Of a stretch of 64,000 nt of DNA, positions 9,276 through 18,209 are shown one piece after another (within the stretch, counting starts at the first letter, position 1; the number at the start of each line of letters is the position of its first letter). Under the pieces are notes generated by a model that was not told the origin of the DNA, searched no databases, and worked only from the letters and a program-made list of their open reading frames with translations. The position numbers were made by a program, and so were the translations under genes. The DNA comes from Streptomyces sp. MMG1121 (lineage in GTDB: Bacteria > Actinomycetota > Actinomycetes > Streptomycetales > Streptomycetaceae), in assembly GCF_001280015.1 (NCBI RefSeq), contig NZ_LGDV01000226.1, forward strand, positions 1-64,000, in the 5' to 3' direction.

Positions 9276-11488
9276 GCCGAGGCCTCCTCGGGGGTCGGGG
9301 CGGGGGTGCGTTCCTCGATCGGGAGCACCGGGGGCAGGGACTCCTCCGGCTCGCCGAGGAACACCCGGCGTACGACCCGTTCGGCGGCGCGGCCGTCGTC
9401 GTACTCGCAGAACCGGCGGCGGAACGCGGCGCGTGCCTTCGCCGCGCTCTCGTCGCGCCAGGCGCCGGAGACGAAGATCTCCGTCAGCTCCTCCTGGGTG
9501 CGCGCGACCTGGCCGGGGTGCTCTTCCATCAGATCGAAGTAGACGCCACGGGTGGTCCGGTACGTCTCCCAGTCGTCGGCGTAGACGACGATCGGGCGGT
9601 TCAGGTTGGCGTAGTCGAACATGATCGACGAGTAGTCCGTGACCAGCGCGTCGGCGGCCAGGCACAGCTCCTCGACGGGGTCGTAGGAGGAGACGTCGAT
9701 GATCCGTCCGGAGCGGCGCAGCCCGGTGAGCGGGGAGGCGGCGCCGCCGTAGAAGTAATGGGCGCGGACCAGCAGGACCGTGTCCTCGCCGAGGCGGTCG
9801 GCGAGTTCGGCGAGGTCCAGGCGCGGGGTGAAGCCGGCCTCGTAGTCACGGTGGGTGGGGGCGTACAGGACGGCCTTCTTGCCGGGCGCGATGCCGAGGC
9901 GGCGGCGGGCGGCGCGGACGTCCTCGGCGGTGGCCGTGTAGAAGACGTCGTTGCGCGGGTAGCCGTAGTCCAGCGAGGTGTAGCGGGCCGGGTAGGCGCG
10001 CTCCCACATGCGGGTCGAGTGGCTGTTGGCGCTGACGCTGTAGTCCCACTTGTCGATGCGGCCCAGCAGGGCGTTGAAGTCCAGGCCCTTGGCGGCGGCC
10101 GGGTGCTCCATCTGGTCCAGGCCCATGCGCTTGAGCGGGGTGCCGTGGTGGGTCTGGAGGTGGATCGCGTCGGGGCGCTTGACGACCGCGTTGGGGAAGT
10201 TGACGTTGTTCACCAGGTACTTGGCGGTGGCCAGGATCTCCCAGTAGCGGCGGGTGCCGGGGATCACGTGGTCGGTGCCGGGCGGCAGCAGGGACAGGTT
10301 CTCCTTGCTCACCACCCACACCTGGTGGATGTGCGGGGCGAGCTCGGCCATCTTGGCGGCGATCGCGGCCGGGTTGCAGGCCACTCCGCGCTCCCAGTAG
10401 GCGGCGAACACGGCCAGATGGGGGTTGACCGGGCGGCTCAGGGCGCGGCGGTACTGCTGGTCGCGGAGCTGGGCGCCGACCTGGCGCTTACGGGTGCGTA
10501 CGGCCTTCTTGGCGGCGCGGCGGCTGCGGTTGACGGCCTGGAACGCGCGGTACTTGGTGTACGCGCCCTCCTCCAGCAGGGCGTGCCGTACGCCCTCCAC
10601 ACCGGCCGGGCGCTCGTGGTTCTCGGGGCGCCAGCGGACGGCGGCGAGGGAGGCGCGGCGGAAGAACTCGCGCGCGACGGCGTCGGGCAGGTTCTCGCCG
10701 GCGAAGGTGCGCACCAGGTCGCGCATCATCAGGTCGTACAGCACCGCGCGGGTGGCGCGGTGGTCCTTGGTGAGCGCGAGCAGCGACTCGTAGCGCTCGA
10801 TGAGCGCGAAGCGGGCCTCGGGGTCGAGCGGCGGCAGGCTCTCGGGGCGCAGCTCGCGGTTCTCGTACGCCGCCTGGTTCAGGCAGGCGACGTGGCCGGC
10901 GTGCAGCAGGGTGGCGTGCGCGGCGTGCGGCTCGTCGCCGGTGGTGAGCCGCTCCTCGTGCGCCCGCCAGAAGTCGGCGCGCAGGGCGCGGTTGCCGAGG
11001 ATCGGGGTGAGGCGCAGCAGGTCGGCGGACTCGTTCAGGGCGAGGCTCTCACGGCCGACGGCGGCGAGGAGGCGGCCGTCGCGGGAGGGCCGGGCGGCGG
11101 TCTGCCAGGTGGTGGTGACGTGGTCGAAGAGGAGCACGTCGACCGCGGTGCCGGTGGCGCCGGTCTCGGCGTCCAGCTCGGCGGTGCGCTCGGCGATCAG
11201 CCGCGGGGCGCCGGCCGGCAGGCTGTCCTTGGCGTGCACGAAGTGCAGCCAGCGGCCGCTCGCGCGGGCGGCGCCGGCCGCCCGGGCCGCCGCGTCACCG
11301 GTGTCCTCCGGCAGGGGGACGACGATCGTCTCGGGGGAGTGGCCCTCGGCCGTCTCGCGCGCCCAGTCACCGACGGCGGCGACGATGATCTCCGCGTCGG
11401 TGAGGGGGTGGGCTTCCACGGAGTCCAGCAGCTCTGTCAGGTGCCCCTGTGCGTTCGGTCCGTAGACGATGACGCTGAGTTGGGGCAT
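9272..11488 (-). CDS. GT2-like + CDP-glycerol glycerophosphotransferase fusion (TagF-like, copy 1)
   Basis: 738 residues. The N-terminal 200 residues resemble a divergent GT2 domain (LSVIVYGPNAQGHLTELLDS). From about residue 360 the protein is a TagF-type polymerase, a membrane-peripheral enzyme that transfers glycerol-phosphate or a related unit from CDP-glycerol to a growing teichoic acid-like chain. Visible motifs are QTHHGTPLK (about residue 448, His intact), APTHRDY, VRAHYF and TDYSSIMFDY. Start at ATG 11488 with the Shine-Dalgarno AAAGGAG upstream. Coupled by ATGA overlap to the downstream glycosyltransferase. This is one of the two copies here that keep all the histidine motifs expected of an active enzyme. 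Confidence 0.88.
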   Translation of the reverse strand: MPQLSVIVYGPNAQGHLTELLDSVEAHPLTDAEIIVAAVGDWARETAEGHSPETIVVPLPEDTGDAAARAAGAARASGRWLHFVHAKDSLPAGAPRLIAERTAELDAETGATGTAVDVLLFDHVTTTWQTAARPSRDGRLLAAVGRESLALNESADLLRLTPILGNRALRADFWRAHEERLTTGDEPHAAHATLLHAGHVACLNQAAYENRELRPESLPPLDPEARFALIERYESLLALTKDHRATRAVLYDLMMRDLVRTFAGENLPDAVAREFFRRASLAAVRWRPENHERPAGVEGVRHALLEEGAYTKYRAFQAVNRSRRAAKKAVRTRKRQVGAQLRDQQYRRALSRPVNPHLAVFAAYWERGVACNPAAIAAKMAELAPHIHQVWVVSKENLSLLPPGTDHVIPGTRRYWEILATAKYLVNNVNFPNAVVKRPDAIHLQTHHGTPLKRMGLDQMEHPAAAKGLDFNALLGRIDKWDYSVSANSHSTRMWERAYPARYTSLDYGYPRNDVFYTATAEDVRAARRRLGIAPGKKAVLYAPTHRDYEAGFTPRLDLAELADRLGEDTVLLVRAHYFYGGAASPLTGLRRSGRIIDVSSYDPVEELCLAADALVTDYSSIMFDYANLNRPIVVYADDWETYRTTRGVYFDLMEEHPGQVARTQEELTEIFVSGAWRDESAAKARAAFRRRFCEYDDGRAAERVVRRVFLGEPEESLPPVLPIEERTPAPTPEEASA

Positions 11489-11686
11489 CGCGGGAGACTC
11501 CTTTGGATCGTCGGTTTGGCCACCCTTCATAACATACTGTCACTAAGCGGATGAAAGGGATAACCACGCTTGGAGTAAGAGAGGCGGCCTACTGAGGTAG
11601 ACGAACTTCTGTGGCCTGGGGTTTCGCTCCCCGTAACTTTTCGGCCGCCTTCTTACAATCGTTCTTGCAGACCGCTTACCTGGCGG

Positions 11687-12583
11687 TCAGGCCGCCTTCT
11701 TCTTGGCGGTCTTCTCGCCGCTGAAGGCCTCGTACTCCTTCATGACGTCCTCGGTCGGTCCGTCCATGCGCAGCTCGCCGCGTTCCAGCCAGATGGTCCG
11801 CTCGCAGGTGTCGCGGATCGACTTGTTGTTGTGACTGACCAGGAAGACGGTGCCCGCCTTCTCGCGCAGCTCGCGGATCCGGTCCTCGGAGCGCATCTGG
11901 AACCTGCGGTCGCCGGTGGCGAGCGCCTCGTCGATCAGCAGGACGTCGTGGTCCTTGGCGGCCGCGATGGAGAAGCGCAGCCGGGCGGCCATACCGGAGG
12001 AGTAGGTCCGCATCGGAAGGGTGATGAAGTCGCCCTTCTCGTTGATCCCGGAGAAGTCGACGATGTCTTGATATCGCTCCCTCACCTCCTCGCGGGACAT
12101 GCCCATGGCGAGGCCGCCGAGCCAGACGTTCCGCTCGCCGGTGAGGTCGTTCATCAGGGCCGCGTTGACGCCGAGCAGGGAGGGCTGGCCGTTGGTGTAG
12201 ATCTGGCCGTTCTCCACCGGGAGCACGCCGGCGATCGCCTTGAGCAGGGTCGACTTGCCGGAGCCGTTGGTGCCGATCAGGCCGACCGCCTCACCCTTGT
12301 AGGCGACGAACGACACCTTCTTCACCGCGTGCACCTTGCGCACGCCGGCCGCCTTCTCGGCCTGCTCGCGGCGCAGGATGCGGTTGAGGGCGGCGGTGGC
12401 GGATCCGCGGCCGGAACCGGTGCCGTGGACGCGGTACACGATGTCGACGTTGTCGACGACGATGGTGGGGACCGTCTTGGCCTTCGCGAGGCGCTCGTAC
12501 CTCTCGCGCATCTCGCGCGCCTCGGGGGTCTCGGTCTCGGAGTCGTCGAGGAACTCGGGGTTCTCGGGAGTGTGCTCAGCCAC
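11687..12583 (-). CDS. tagH: ABC transporter ATPase, teichoic acid/polysaccharide export (TagH/Wzt type)
   Basis: 298 residues. Walker A GTNGSGKS at residues 104-111, signature YSSGMAARL near 194-202, Walker B VLLIDEALATGD near 214. The 'SSGM' signature and 'DEALATGD' are typical of TagH/RfbE/Wzt ATPases that drive export of lipid-linked polymers, not of import systems. The GTG start at 12583 lies inside the end of the upstream permease gene (8-bp overlap), so the two subunits are co-made. The 40-residue N-terminal extension is charged. It presumably powers export of the polymer assembled by the TagF-like enzymes nearby. Confidence 0.9.
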   Translation of the reverse strand: MAEHTPENPEFLDDSETETPEAREMRERYERLAKAKTVPTIVVDNVDIVYRVHGTGSGRGSATAALNRILRREQAEKAAGVRKVHAVKKVSFVAYKGEAVGLIGTNGSGKSTLLKAIAGVLPVENGQIYTNGQPSLLGVNAALMNDLTGERNVWLGGLAMGMSREEVRERYQDIVDFSGINEKGDFITLPMRTYSSGMAARLRFSIAAAKDHDVLLIDEALATGDRRFQMRSEDRIRELREKAGTVFLVSHNNKSIRDTCERTIWLERGELRMDGPTEDVMKEYEAFSGEKTAKKKAA

Positions 12584-13487
12584 GGCCGTACTTCTCCTCA
12601 GCCTTCCAGAAGTAGATGAAGCCGCCGACGCCGATGACCAGGGCCCAGCCGATCGCCGTGGGCCACACGTGCGGGGGCAGCTGCTTGGCGTGGAAGCTCT
12701 TGATCAGGGCGTACCGCATGAGGTCGATGTAGACCGCGGCCGGGTTGGCCTCCAGCAGGGTGGTGACGACGTGCGGGAGGTGGTCGCTCTTGGTGAGCTT
12801 GCTGATGCTCCACATCACGCCGGACATGTACATCCAGGTGCGCAGGATGAACGGCATCAGCTGGGCGATGTCGGGGGTCTTGGCGCCCATCCGGGCCATG
12901 ATCATCGACATGCCCGCGTTGAACACGAACTGGAGGACCAGCGCCGGGATCACCAGCAGCCAGGACGCGGAGATCGGCAGGCCGAAGCAGAGCAGGATGA
13001 CGACCAGCGCGGCCATCGAGAACAGCAGCTGCTGGAGCTGCTGGATGCAGAAGGAGATCGGCAGGGCGGCGCGCGGGAAGTGCAGGGCGCGCACCAGGCC
13101 GAGGTTGCCGGAGATCGCCCGGGTGCCGACCTGGATCGAGCTCTGCGTGAACGTCCACACGAACACGCCGGTGACCAGGAACGGGATGTAGTCCGGGACA
13201 CCCTTCTTGGTGCCGAGCAGGACACCGAAGATGAAGTAGTAGACCGCCGCGTTCAGCAGCGGGGTCATGACCTGCCAGATCTGGCCGAGCTTCGCCTCGC
13301 TGTACTGCGCGGTGAGCTTGGCGGTGGCGAAGGCGGTGATGAAGTGACGCCGGGCCCACAGCTGGCGGACGTACTCGGGCAGGGTGGGGCGGGCGCCGCT
13401 GACCGTCAGGCCGTGCCGGGCGGCCAGTGCCGAGAGGTCGTCGTCCGGGACCTGGGTAGGGGGCGGTGTGTCGAGGACCTGGCTCAC
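12576..13487 (-). CDS. tagG: ABC-2 type permease, teichoic acid/polysaccharide export (TagG type)
   Basis: 303 residues from the GTG at 13487. Six hydrophobic segments follow a cytoplasmic amphipathic N-terminus (residues 1-75), as in TagG/Wzm permeases; ALHFPRAALPIS is characteristic of ABC-2 exporters. An in-frame GTG at 13586 would add 33 Arg-rich residues; I prefer the shorter form because the family N-terminus is short, but the Shine-Dalgarno is weak for both. It pairs with the overlapping ATPase downstream. The promoter region is shared with the divergent TetR gene and contains direct repeats, so TetR control of this exporter is plausible. Confidence 0.88.
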   Translation of the reverse strand: MSQVLDTPPPTQVPDDDLSALAARHGLTVSGARPTLPEYVRQLWARRHFITAFATAKLTAQYSEAKLGQIWQVMTPLLNAAVYYFIFGVLLGTKKGVPDYIPFLVTGVFVWTFTQSSIQVGTRAISGNLGLVRALHFPRAALPISFCIQQLQQLLFSMAALVVILLCFGLPISASWLLVIPALVLQFVFNAGMSMIMARMGAKTPDIAQLMPFILRTWMYMSGVMWSISKLTKSDHLPHVVTTLLEANPAAVYIDLMRYALIKSFHAKQLPPHVWPTAIGWALVIGVGGFIYFWKAEEKYGRG

Positions 13488-13607
13488 ATCCGCTGCTTTC
13501 GCTCGGGGGAGGGGGAATGCGCGTCCGGCGGACGGCCGGGGCACGTCGGAGGCCGTCGTCCGACGTTTCCTTACGCTTCTCTTCACGTTCTCTTACGTCG
13601 GGACGGG

Positions 13608-13672
13608 ACCGTATCGTCGCAACGTGAGCGTAGAACCAATCGACGTCGGAACGCAACCGTTTCGTCGTAACG
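13608..13672. promoter_or_regulatory. Paired 17-bp direct repeats in the tagG-tetR divergent promoter
   Basis: ACCGTATCGTCGCAACG at 13608-13624 recurs as ACCGTTTCGTCGTAACG at 13656-13672 (15 of 17 identical, 48 bp apart). Looser relatives (CGTTTCCTTACG, CGTTCTCTTACG) lie at about 13565 and 13586. They sit between the export permease and the TetR gene, so they are candidate TetR operators or duplicated promoter elements. Confidence 0.4.
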
Positions 13673-13688
13673 CCCTATGCTGTGAGTC

Positions 13689-14315
13689 ATGACGACGAAC
13701 GCCGACGAGGCCCCGAAGCGTGAGCGGCGCAGGGCTCCGGCCGGGGCCGCCGTGCTCCGGGAGGACGTGACCGAGGCCATCCGGGGGGCGGTCTTCGAGG
13801 AACTCGCGGCGGTGGGCTACGCCCGGATGTCCATCGAGGGCATCGCGCGCCGGGCCGGAGTCGGCAAGACCGCGGTGTACCGCCGGTGGCGTTCCAAGCT
13901 GCACCTGGTGCTGGACGTCGTCTCCGCGATGGCGGTCCTGGGCCTGCCGGTCCCCGACACGGGTTCCCTGGAGGGCGACCTGCGCCTCCTCTACGAGGTC
14001 ACCTCACGAGCCCTGCGCCACCCCGTCGCCTCGCAGATCATCCCCGACCTCCAGGCCGAGGCGGCCCGCAACCCCGACATCGCCGAGGCCTTCCAGAAGG
14101 CCCTGCGGGACGGTCAGGAGGGCGTGGCCAGCAAGATCGTGGCAGCGGCGGAGGCGCGGGGAGAGGTCCGCGCGGCCCTGGACCCGGACCTGGCCCTGGA
14201 TCTGATCTCCGGCCCCCTGTACTGGCGAGCGGTGGTGATCAGGTCCCCCAAGCTGCCGAAGGGGTACCTGGAGAAGCTGGCCCGGGCCACGGCGGGGGCG
14301 CTGAAGGCGCTGTAA
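13689..14315 (+). CDS. TetR family transcriptional regulator
   Basis: 208 residues. The N-terminal helix-turn-helix spans about residues 27-72, with MSIEGIARRAGVGKTAVYRRW as recognition region. The C-terminal ligand-binding half resembles the TetR_C group found with many actinobacterial one-component regulators (IIPDLQAEAARNPDIAEAF). Divergent from the tagGH-type exporter with a 100-200 bp shared promoter carrying direct repeats, so its likely targets are itself and the exporter genes. The ligand is unknown. It ends in a strong hairpin facing the DraG-like gene. Confidence 0.9.
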   Translation: MTTNADEAPKRERRRAPAGAAVLREDVTEAIRGAVFEELAAVGYARMSIEGIARRAGVGKTAVYRRWRSKLHLVLDVVSAMAVLGLPVPDTGSLEGDLRLLYEVTSRALRHPVASQIIPDLQAEAARNPDIAEAFQKALRDGQEGVASKIVAAAEARGEVRAALDPDLALDLISGPLYWRAVVIRSPKLPKGYLEKLARATAGALKAL

Positions 14316-14318
14316 GGG

Positions 14319-14349
14319 GGCCGCGGCGCCGGGATCCGGCGCCGCGGCC
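14319..14349. terminator. Bidirectional terminator between tetR and the DraG-like gene
   Basis: Perfect 14-bp stem (GGCCGCGGCGCCGG and its complement) with a 3-nt loop GAT. It lies between the convergent stops at 14315 and 14357. Confidence 0.75.
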
Positions 14350-14356
14350 ATGCCCC

Positions 14357-15298
14357 TTACGGAGTGAGGAGCCCCTCGGCCAGTTCGATCAGGTCCGGCG
14401 CGCGCAGCACCCGCCCGTCGAACCCCGGCAGCGGCACGTGCAGCGGCTCGGTCCAGCGCGCTGGTACGGCGCGCAGGCCGTACACCGCGCCCGCCAGCGC
14501 CCCCGTGACCGCGGCGACCGTGTCCGTGTCGCCGCCGAGGTCGATCGCCGTGCGCACCGCCTCCTCGTACGACCCCGTGGTCCGCAGGGCCCACACCGCC
14601 GAGCCCAGGCACGGCCAGACCGCGCCGTTGAACTCGGTGGCCCGGTCGGGGTGCCAGTCGGGGGCGAGGACCGTCGTGTAGCGCTGCCGGTGGGCGGGGC
14701 GGAGTGCGCTCAGGGTGGCCGGGACGGCGCTGAGAGGGTCCGTGCCGGTCAGGGCGACGCGGATCAGCTCGTGCAGCACGGCCGTGCCCTCCCAGGCCGC
14801 CGGGTCACCGTGGGTGAGGGCGGAGAGGCGGCGGGCGGCGGTCATCGTGGTCTCGCGGCCATGGCGGGCGAAGCGCACCGCCGAAGGGGCCGCTCGCATC
14901 AGCGCGCCGTTGCCCGCCGCCCGTTGACTGACCCGGAAATGGAGTGCGGCCGCCGTGTCCCAGGGGGCGCCGCCGGTCAGGACCGCCTCCGTCTGGAGGC
15001 CGATGTCCTTGGGGTCGGCCGCCGCCCAGCGCCTCAAGCGGTGGAACACGTCCGGCAGGTCCAGGCCGCCGCAGGCCAGCAGGGACTCGCCGGTCAGGAC
15101 CGCCATCTGCGTGTCGTCGGTCGCCTCGCCCGGCTCCCAGCCGCCGCCCCCGCACATCTCGCCGCCGTGCCCGGAGCGCGGGAAGCGGGCGGAGAAGGCG
15201 CCCTCGGGGCCGAACTCGAAGGGTGCTCCGAGGGCGTCGCCCACGGCAGAGCCGAGTACGGCGCCGAGGGCGCGCTCACGCACTCCCGGAACGTCCAT
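14357..15298 (-). CDS. ADP-ribosylglycohydrolase family protein (DraG-like)
   Basis: 313 residues covering the whole ADP-ribosyl-glycohydrolase fold. Metal-ligand motifs are visible: GSAVGDALGAPFEF (residues 16-29), ATDDTQM (about 59-65) and GGDTDTVAAVTGALAG near residue 255. These coordinate the two Mg ions that the family uses to release ADP-ribose from proteins, nucleic acids or small molecules. It lies 9 bp downstream of galE on the same strand, so it is very likely in the same transcript. The link between galactose-nucleotide supply and ADP-ribose removal is not obvious. The substrate cannot be told from sequence. Confidence 0.88.
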   Translation of the reverse strand: MDVPGVRERALGAVLGSAVGDALGAPFEFGPEGAFSARFPRSGHGGEMCGGGGWEPGEATDDTQMAVLTGESLLACGGLDLPDVFHRLRRWAAADPKDIGLQTEAVLTGGAPWDTAAALHFRVSQRAAGNGALMRAAPSAVRFARHGRETTMTAARRLSALTHGDPAAWEGTAVLHELIRVALTGTDPLSAVPATLSALRPAHRQRYTTVLAPDWHPDRATEFNGAVWPCLGSAVWALRTTGSYEEAVRTAIDLGGDTDTVAAVTGALAGAVYGLRAVPARWTEPLHVPLPGFDGRVLRAPDLIELAEGLLTP

Positions 15299-15307
15299 CG
15301 GCGCAGC

Positions 15308-16288
15308 CTACGACCGGGCTGCCGCCGGATGCAGCCGTACCCAGCCCTCCCAGGCCGAGGTGATCATGTCGTGGACGTCGTACTTGGCCTGCCAGCCCAG
15401 TTCGACGGCGATGCGCTCCGCCGAGGCGACGACGCGGGCGGGGTCGCCGGGGCGGCGCGGGGTGACCGTCGGAGGGCGGTCGTAGCCGGTGACCGCGTTG
15501 ATGCGGTCGATCATCTCGCGGACGGAGACGCCCTCGCCGCGGCCGATGTTCACGGTCAGGTCCGTGCCGGGGGTCGAGCGCAGGGCCCGGGCGACCGCCA
15601 CATGCGCCTCGGCCAGGTCGACCACGTGGATGTAGTCGCGCACACAGGTGCCGTCGGGCGTGGGGTAGTCGTCGCCGAAGATACGCGGCGGCGCGCCCTC
15701 GGTGAGCTTCTCGAAGACCATGGGGATCAGGTTGAACACACCGGTGTCGGCGAGTTCGGGGGTGGCCGCGCCCGCCACGTTGAAGTAGCGGAGCGAGGCC
15801 GTGGACAGGCCGCTCGCCCGGCCCGTCGCGCGCACCAGCCACTCGCCGGCCAGCTTCGTCTCGCCGTAGGGGGACAGCGGGACGCAGGGGGTCTCCTCCG
15901 TCACCAGGTCGACGTCGGGCATGCCGTAGACGGCCGCCGAGGAGGAGAAGAGGAAGGACGGGACCTCGGCGGCGGTGACCGCCTCCAGCAGGACCCGCAG
16001 GCCCTCCACGTTCTCCCGGTAGTAGTGCAGCGGGCGGTCCACCGACTCGCCCACCTGCTTCTTCGCCGCGAGGTGCACGACTCCGGTGATCTCGTGCTCG
16101 GCGAGGGTGCGGGCCAGCGTCTCCGCGTCCAGCGTGGAGCCCCGCACCAGCGGGACCTCCGCCGGCACGCGCTCGGCGATGCCCGTGGACAGGTCGTCGT
16201 ACACGACCGTGCGCTCTCCCGCCTCGGTCATCGCTCGTACGACGTGTGCCCCGATGTATCCGGCACCGCCGGTGATCAGCCAGGTCAT
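15308..16288 (-). CDS. galE: UDP-glucose 4-epimerase
   Basis: 326 residues, full length for GalE. It interconverts UDP-glucose and UDP-galactose with bound NAD. The N-terminal Rossmann motif is GGAGYIG (residues 7-13). The catalytic triad region FSSSAAVYG holds the Ser, and YGETK holds the Tyr and Lys. ATG at 16288. In this locus it probably supplies UDP-galactose or a similar sugar donor for the neighbouring glycosyltransferases. The DraG-like gene follows after 9 bp. Confidence 0.92.
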   Translation of the reverse strand: MTWLITGGAGYIGAHVVRAMTEAGERTVVYDDLSTGIAERVPAEVPLVRGSTLDAETLARTLAEHEITGVVHLAAKKQVGESVDRPLHYYRENVEGLRVLLEAVTAAEVPSFLFSSSAAVYGMPDVDLVTEETPCVPLSPYGETKLAGEWLVRATGRASGLSTASLRYFNVAGAATPELADTGVFNLIPMVFEKLTEGAPPRIFGDDYPTPDGTCVRDYIHVVDLAEAHVAVARALRSTPGTDLTVNIGRGEGVSVREMIDRINAVTGYDRPPTVTPRRPGDPARVVASAERIAVELGWQAKYDVHDMITSAWEGWVRLHPAAARS

Positions 16289-16423
16289 TGCGGTCGTCCT
16301 CTTGTCGGTCGGCCCGTGGAACCGCTCGGTGGAGCAGCGGGCGTGTCTCAGTGAATCAGCAGGTGTGGAGCGCCCGCGAAGCGGCAGGCGCGCGGCGGGC
16401 GGGAAGCGGCACGCGCGCGTGCA

Positions 16424-18175
16424 CTACCGCAGCAGGCGCTTGAGGCGCCCGCGGGCCACCCGCACCACCCCGCGTGCGCCGCTCGCCATCCGCAGGGCCA
16501 GCGCGCCGGAGTGCGTCGCGTACGGCTGGACCAGCAGCACACCGTGCCGGGCGCTCAGAACGGCGCGCCGGCGCAGCCGGCCGGCGCCCGTCAAGGCGTG
16601 CGCCGTGACCACCCGCTGCGTGCCGTCCGCGAAGTGCACGGTCAGCCGCAGGTCCCAGGTGCCCGCGCCGAGCGCGGCCAGATCGACGGGGACCTCGGCC
16701 GTCCAGCCTGCCGCGTCCGTGTTCGCGCCCGAGTCCGCGCCCGAGTCCGTGTCCGCGCCGAAGGGCGTGAGCGGGACCGTCGTGCGCCTGCGCACGTGCT
16801 CGTCCTCGCGCGCCGTCCACTCGACGTCCACCTCGCGCGGGCCCGCCTCGGCCACCCTGCCGTACATCTCGTGCAGCCGCAGGCGTACCTGCGCGCCACG
16901 CGCGCGTGGGTGCAGTTCCGCGTCCACGGTGACCGGGAGGGTCCCGCTGGGGCGGGTCAGGAACGGCGCCAGCGTGACCTGGGGGAGGTCGGCGGACCAG
17001 ACGGGGACGCCGTCGGCGTCCCGGGCGTACGGCGGCAGCAGCCGCGCCGGGCGCGCGGCCAGCTCACGCAGCCGGGCCAGGTCGCGGGGCTCGGGCGACT
17101 CCAGGACGACCCGCGCGATCACGCGGCCCGGCGCGCCCGGGTTCAGTTCCCAGTCGGCGGCGTCGTAGCGCGCCAGGTATTCCTGGGTGTGCGTCCACCA
17201 CGCGCGCCGGTAGTGCACGTCGCGCAACCCCAGCTCGCGCACGTACATCCGCACGTCGTGGTCGAGGAACTTGGCCCGCGCCGCCCGCGCCAGCTCCTTC
17301 TGCCCGGCGCCCAGCAGGATCTCGTACGCCTGCGCGCAGGCCTCGGTGCGCGCCTGCCAGTTCTCGACGCGCTCCCGGTCCAGCGAGATCGACAGCCGTT
17401 CGGCGGAGCGGCGTACGTGCCACACGTAGACGCGGTCCGGGACGAGCGCCATGCGCGGGCCGGCGGCCAGCACGCGCGCGGTGAAGACGATGTCCTCGTA
17501 GTGGAAACGGCCCTCGGGGAAGCGGATGCCGTGCTCGCGCAGGAAGTCGGTGCGGTACAGCTTGTTGACGCAGAGCGTGTCGTGGACCAGCCGGAGGCGC
17601 TGGGCGGGGCGCGCGAGGACCGTGTGCGCCGTGTAGAGGGGCGCCTGCCAGGGCTGCTCGCGCCCCGAGGGCAGCTCCCGGCGCACGCACAGCCCGGCCG
17701 CGACCTGGGCGCGCGACTCCGTGGCCGCCGCCAGCAGCGCGTCCACCGCACCGGGCGGCAGCACGTCGTCGCTGTCCAGGAACATCACGTACGGCGTGGT
17801 CACCGCGTCGATCCCGGTGTTGCGCGGGCTGCCGCACCCGCCGCTGTTCACGTCCCGGCGCACCACCCGCAGCCGGGGCTCCTCGGCGGCCAGCCGGTCG
17901 AGCAGCTCGGCGCTGCCGTCCGTGGAGCAGTCGTCGACGGCGACGACCTCGGCCACCGCAGGCCCCTGCGCGAGCGCCGAGCGTACGGCGTCGCCCACAT
18001 GGGCGGCGTCGTTGTAGCCGATGACGACGACACCGACCTGCGCCGGGCGCGGCGGCTCGGCGGTGCCGACCGTGCCGGTCGCATCGGGCGCGTCGGTTAT
18101 CTCCACCGTGGCCGGCGGGACTGCCGTGTCGGGCGTGTCGGGCGTGTCTTGCGGTTCTGGTCGCATGGGGTCCAC
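16424..18175 (-). CDS. GT2 family glycosyltransferase with C-terminal beta-rich region
   Basis: 583 residues. After a Pro/Thr/Asp-rich N-terminal segment (residues 1-45) comes a GT2 catalytic domain: VGVVVIGYNDAAHV, VDDCSTDGS, and FLDSDDVLPPG as the DXD site. The part after residue 350 is unassigned, predicted beta-rich, and parallels the C-terminal half of the glycosyltransferase at 7.6-9.3 kb, so the two may be paralogues. Start: GTG 18175 or ATG 18166 give nearly the same protein. A perfect palindrome lies just upstream. It probably glycosylates the wall polymer or its linkage unit. Confidence 0.83.
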   Translation of the reverse strand: MDPMRPEPQDTPDTPDTAVPPATVEITDAPDATGTVGTAEPPRPAQVGVVVIGYNDAAHVGDAVRSALAQGPAVAEVVAVDDCSTDGSAELLDRLAAEEPRLRVVRRDVNSGGCGSPRNTGIDAVTTPYVMFLDSDDVLPPGAVDALLAAATESRAQVAAGLCVRRELPSGREQPWQAPLYTAHTVLARPAQRLRLVHDTLCVNKLYRTDFLREHGIRFPEGRFHYEDIVFTARVLAAGPRMALVPDRVYVWHVRRSAERLSISLDRERVENWQARTEACAQAYEILLGAGQKELARAARAKFLDHDVRMYVRELGLRDVHYRRAWWTHTQEYLARYDAADWELNPGAPGRVIARVVLESPEPRDLARLRELAARPARLLPPYARDADGVPVWSADLPQVTLAPFLTRPSGTLPVTVDAELHPRARGAQVRLRLHEMYGRVAEAGPREVDVEWTAREDEHVRRRTTVPLTPFGADTDSGADSGANTDAAGWTAEVPVDLAALGAGTWDLRLTVHFADGTQRVVTAHALTGAGRLRRRAVLSARHGVLLVQPYATHSGALALRMASGARGVVRVARGRLKRLLR

Positions 18176-18184
18176 GGGCCGGAG

Positions 18185-18198
18185 CGTAAAAATTTACG
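18185..18198. promoter_or_regulatory. AT-rich palindrome before the GT2 gene
   Basis: CGTAAA-aa-TTTACG is a perfect inverted repeat in the 34-bp gap between the two leftward genes. It is 10 bases upstream of the GTG start and strikingly AT-rich for this genome, so it is a candidate operator or promoter element for the 16.4-18.2 kb gene. Confidence 0.3.
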
Positions 18199-18209
18199 GT
18201 AATACTCGG

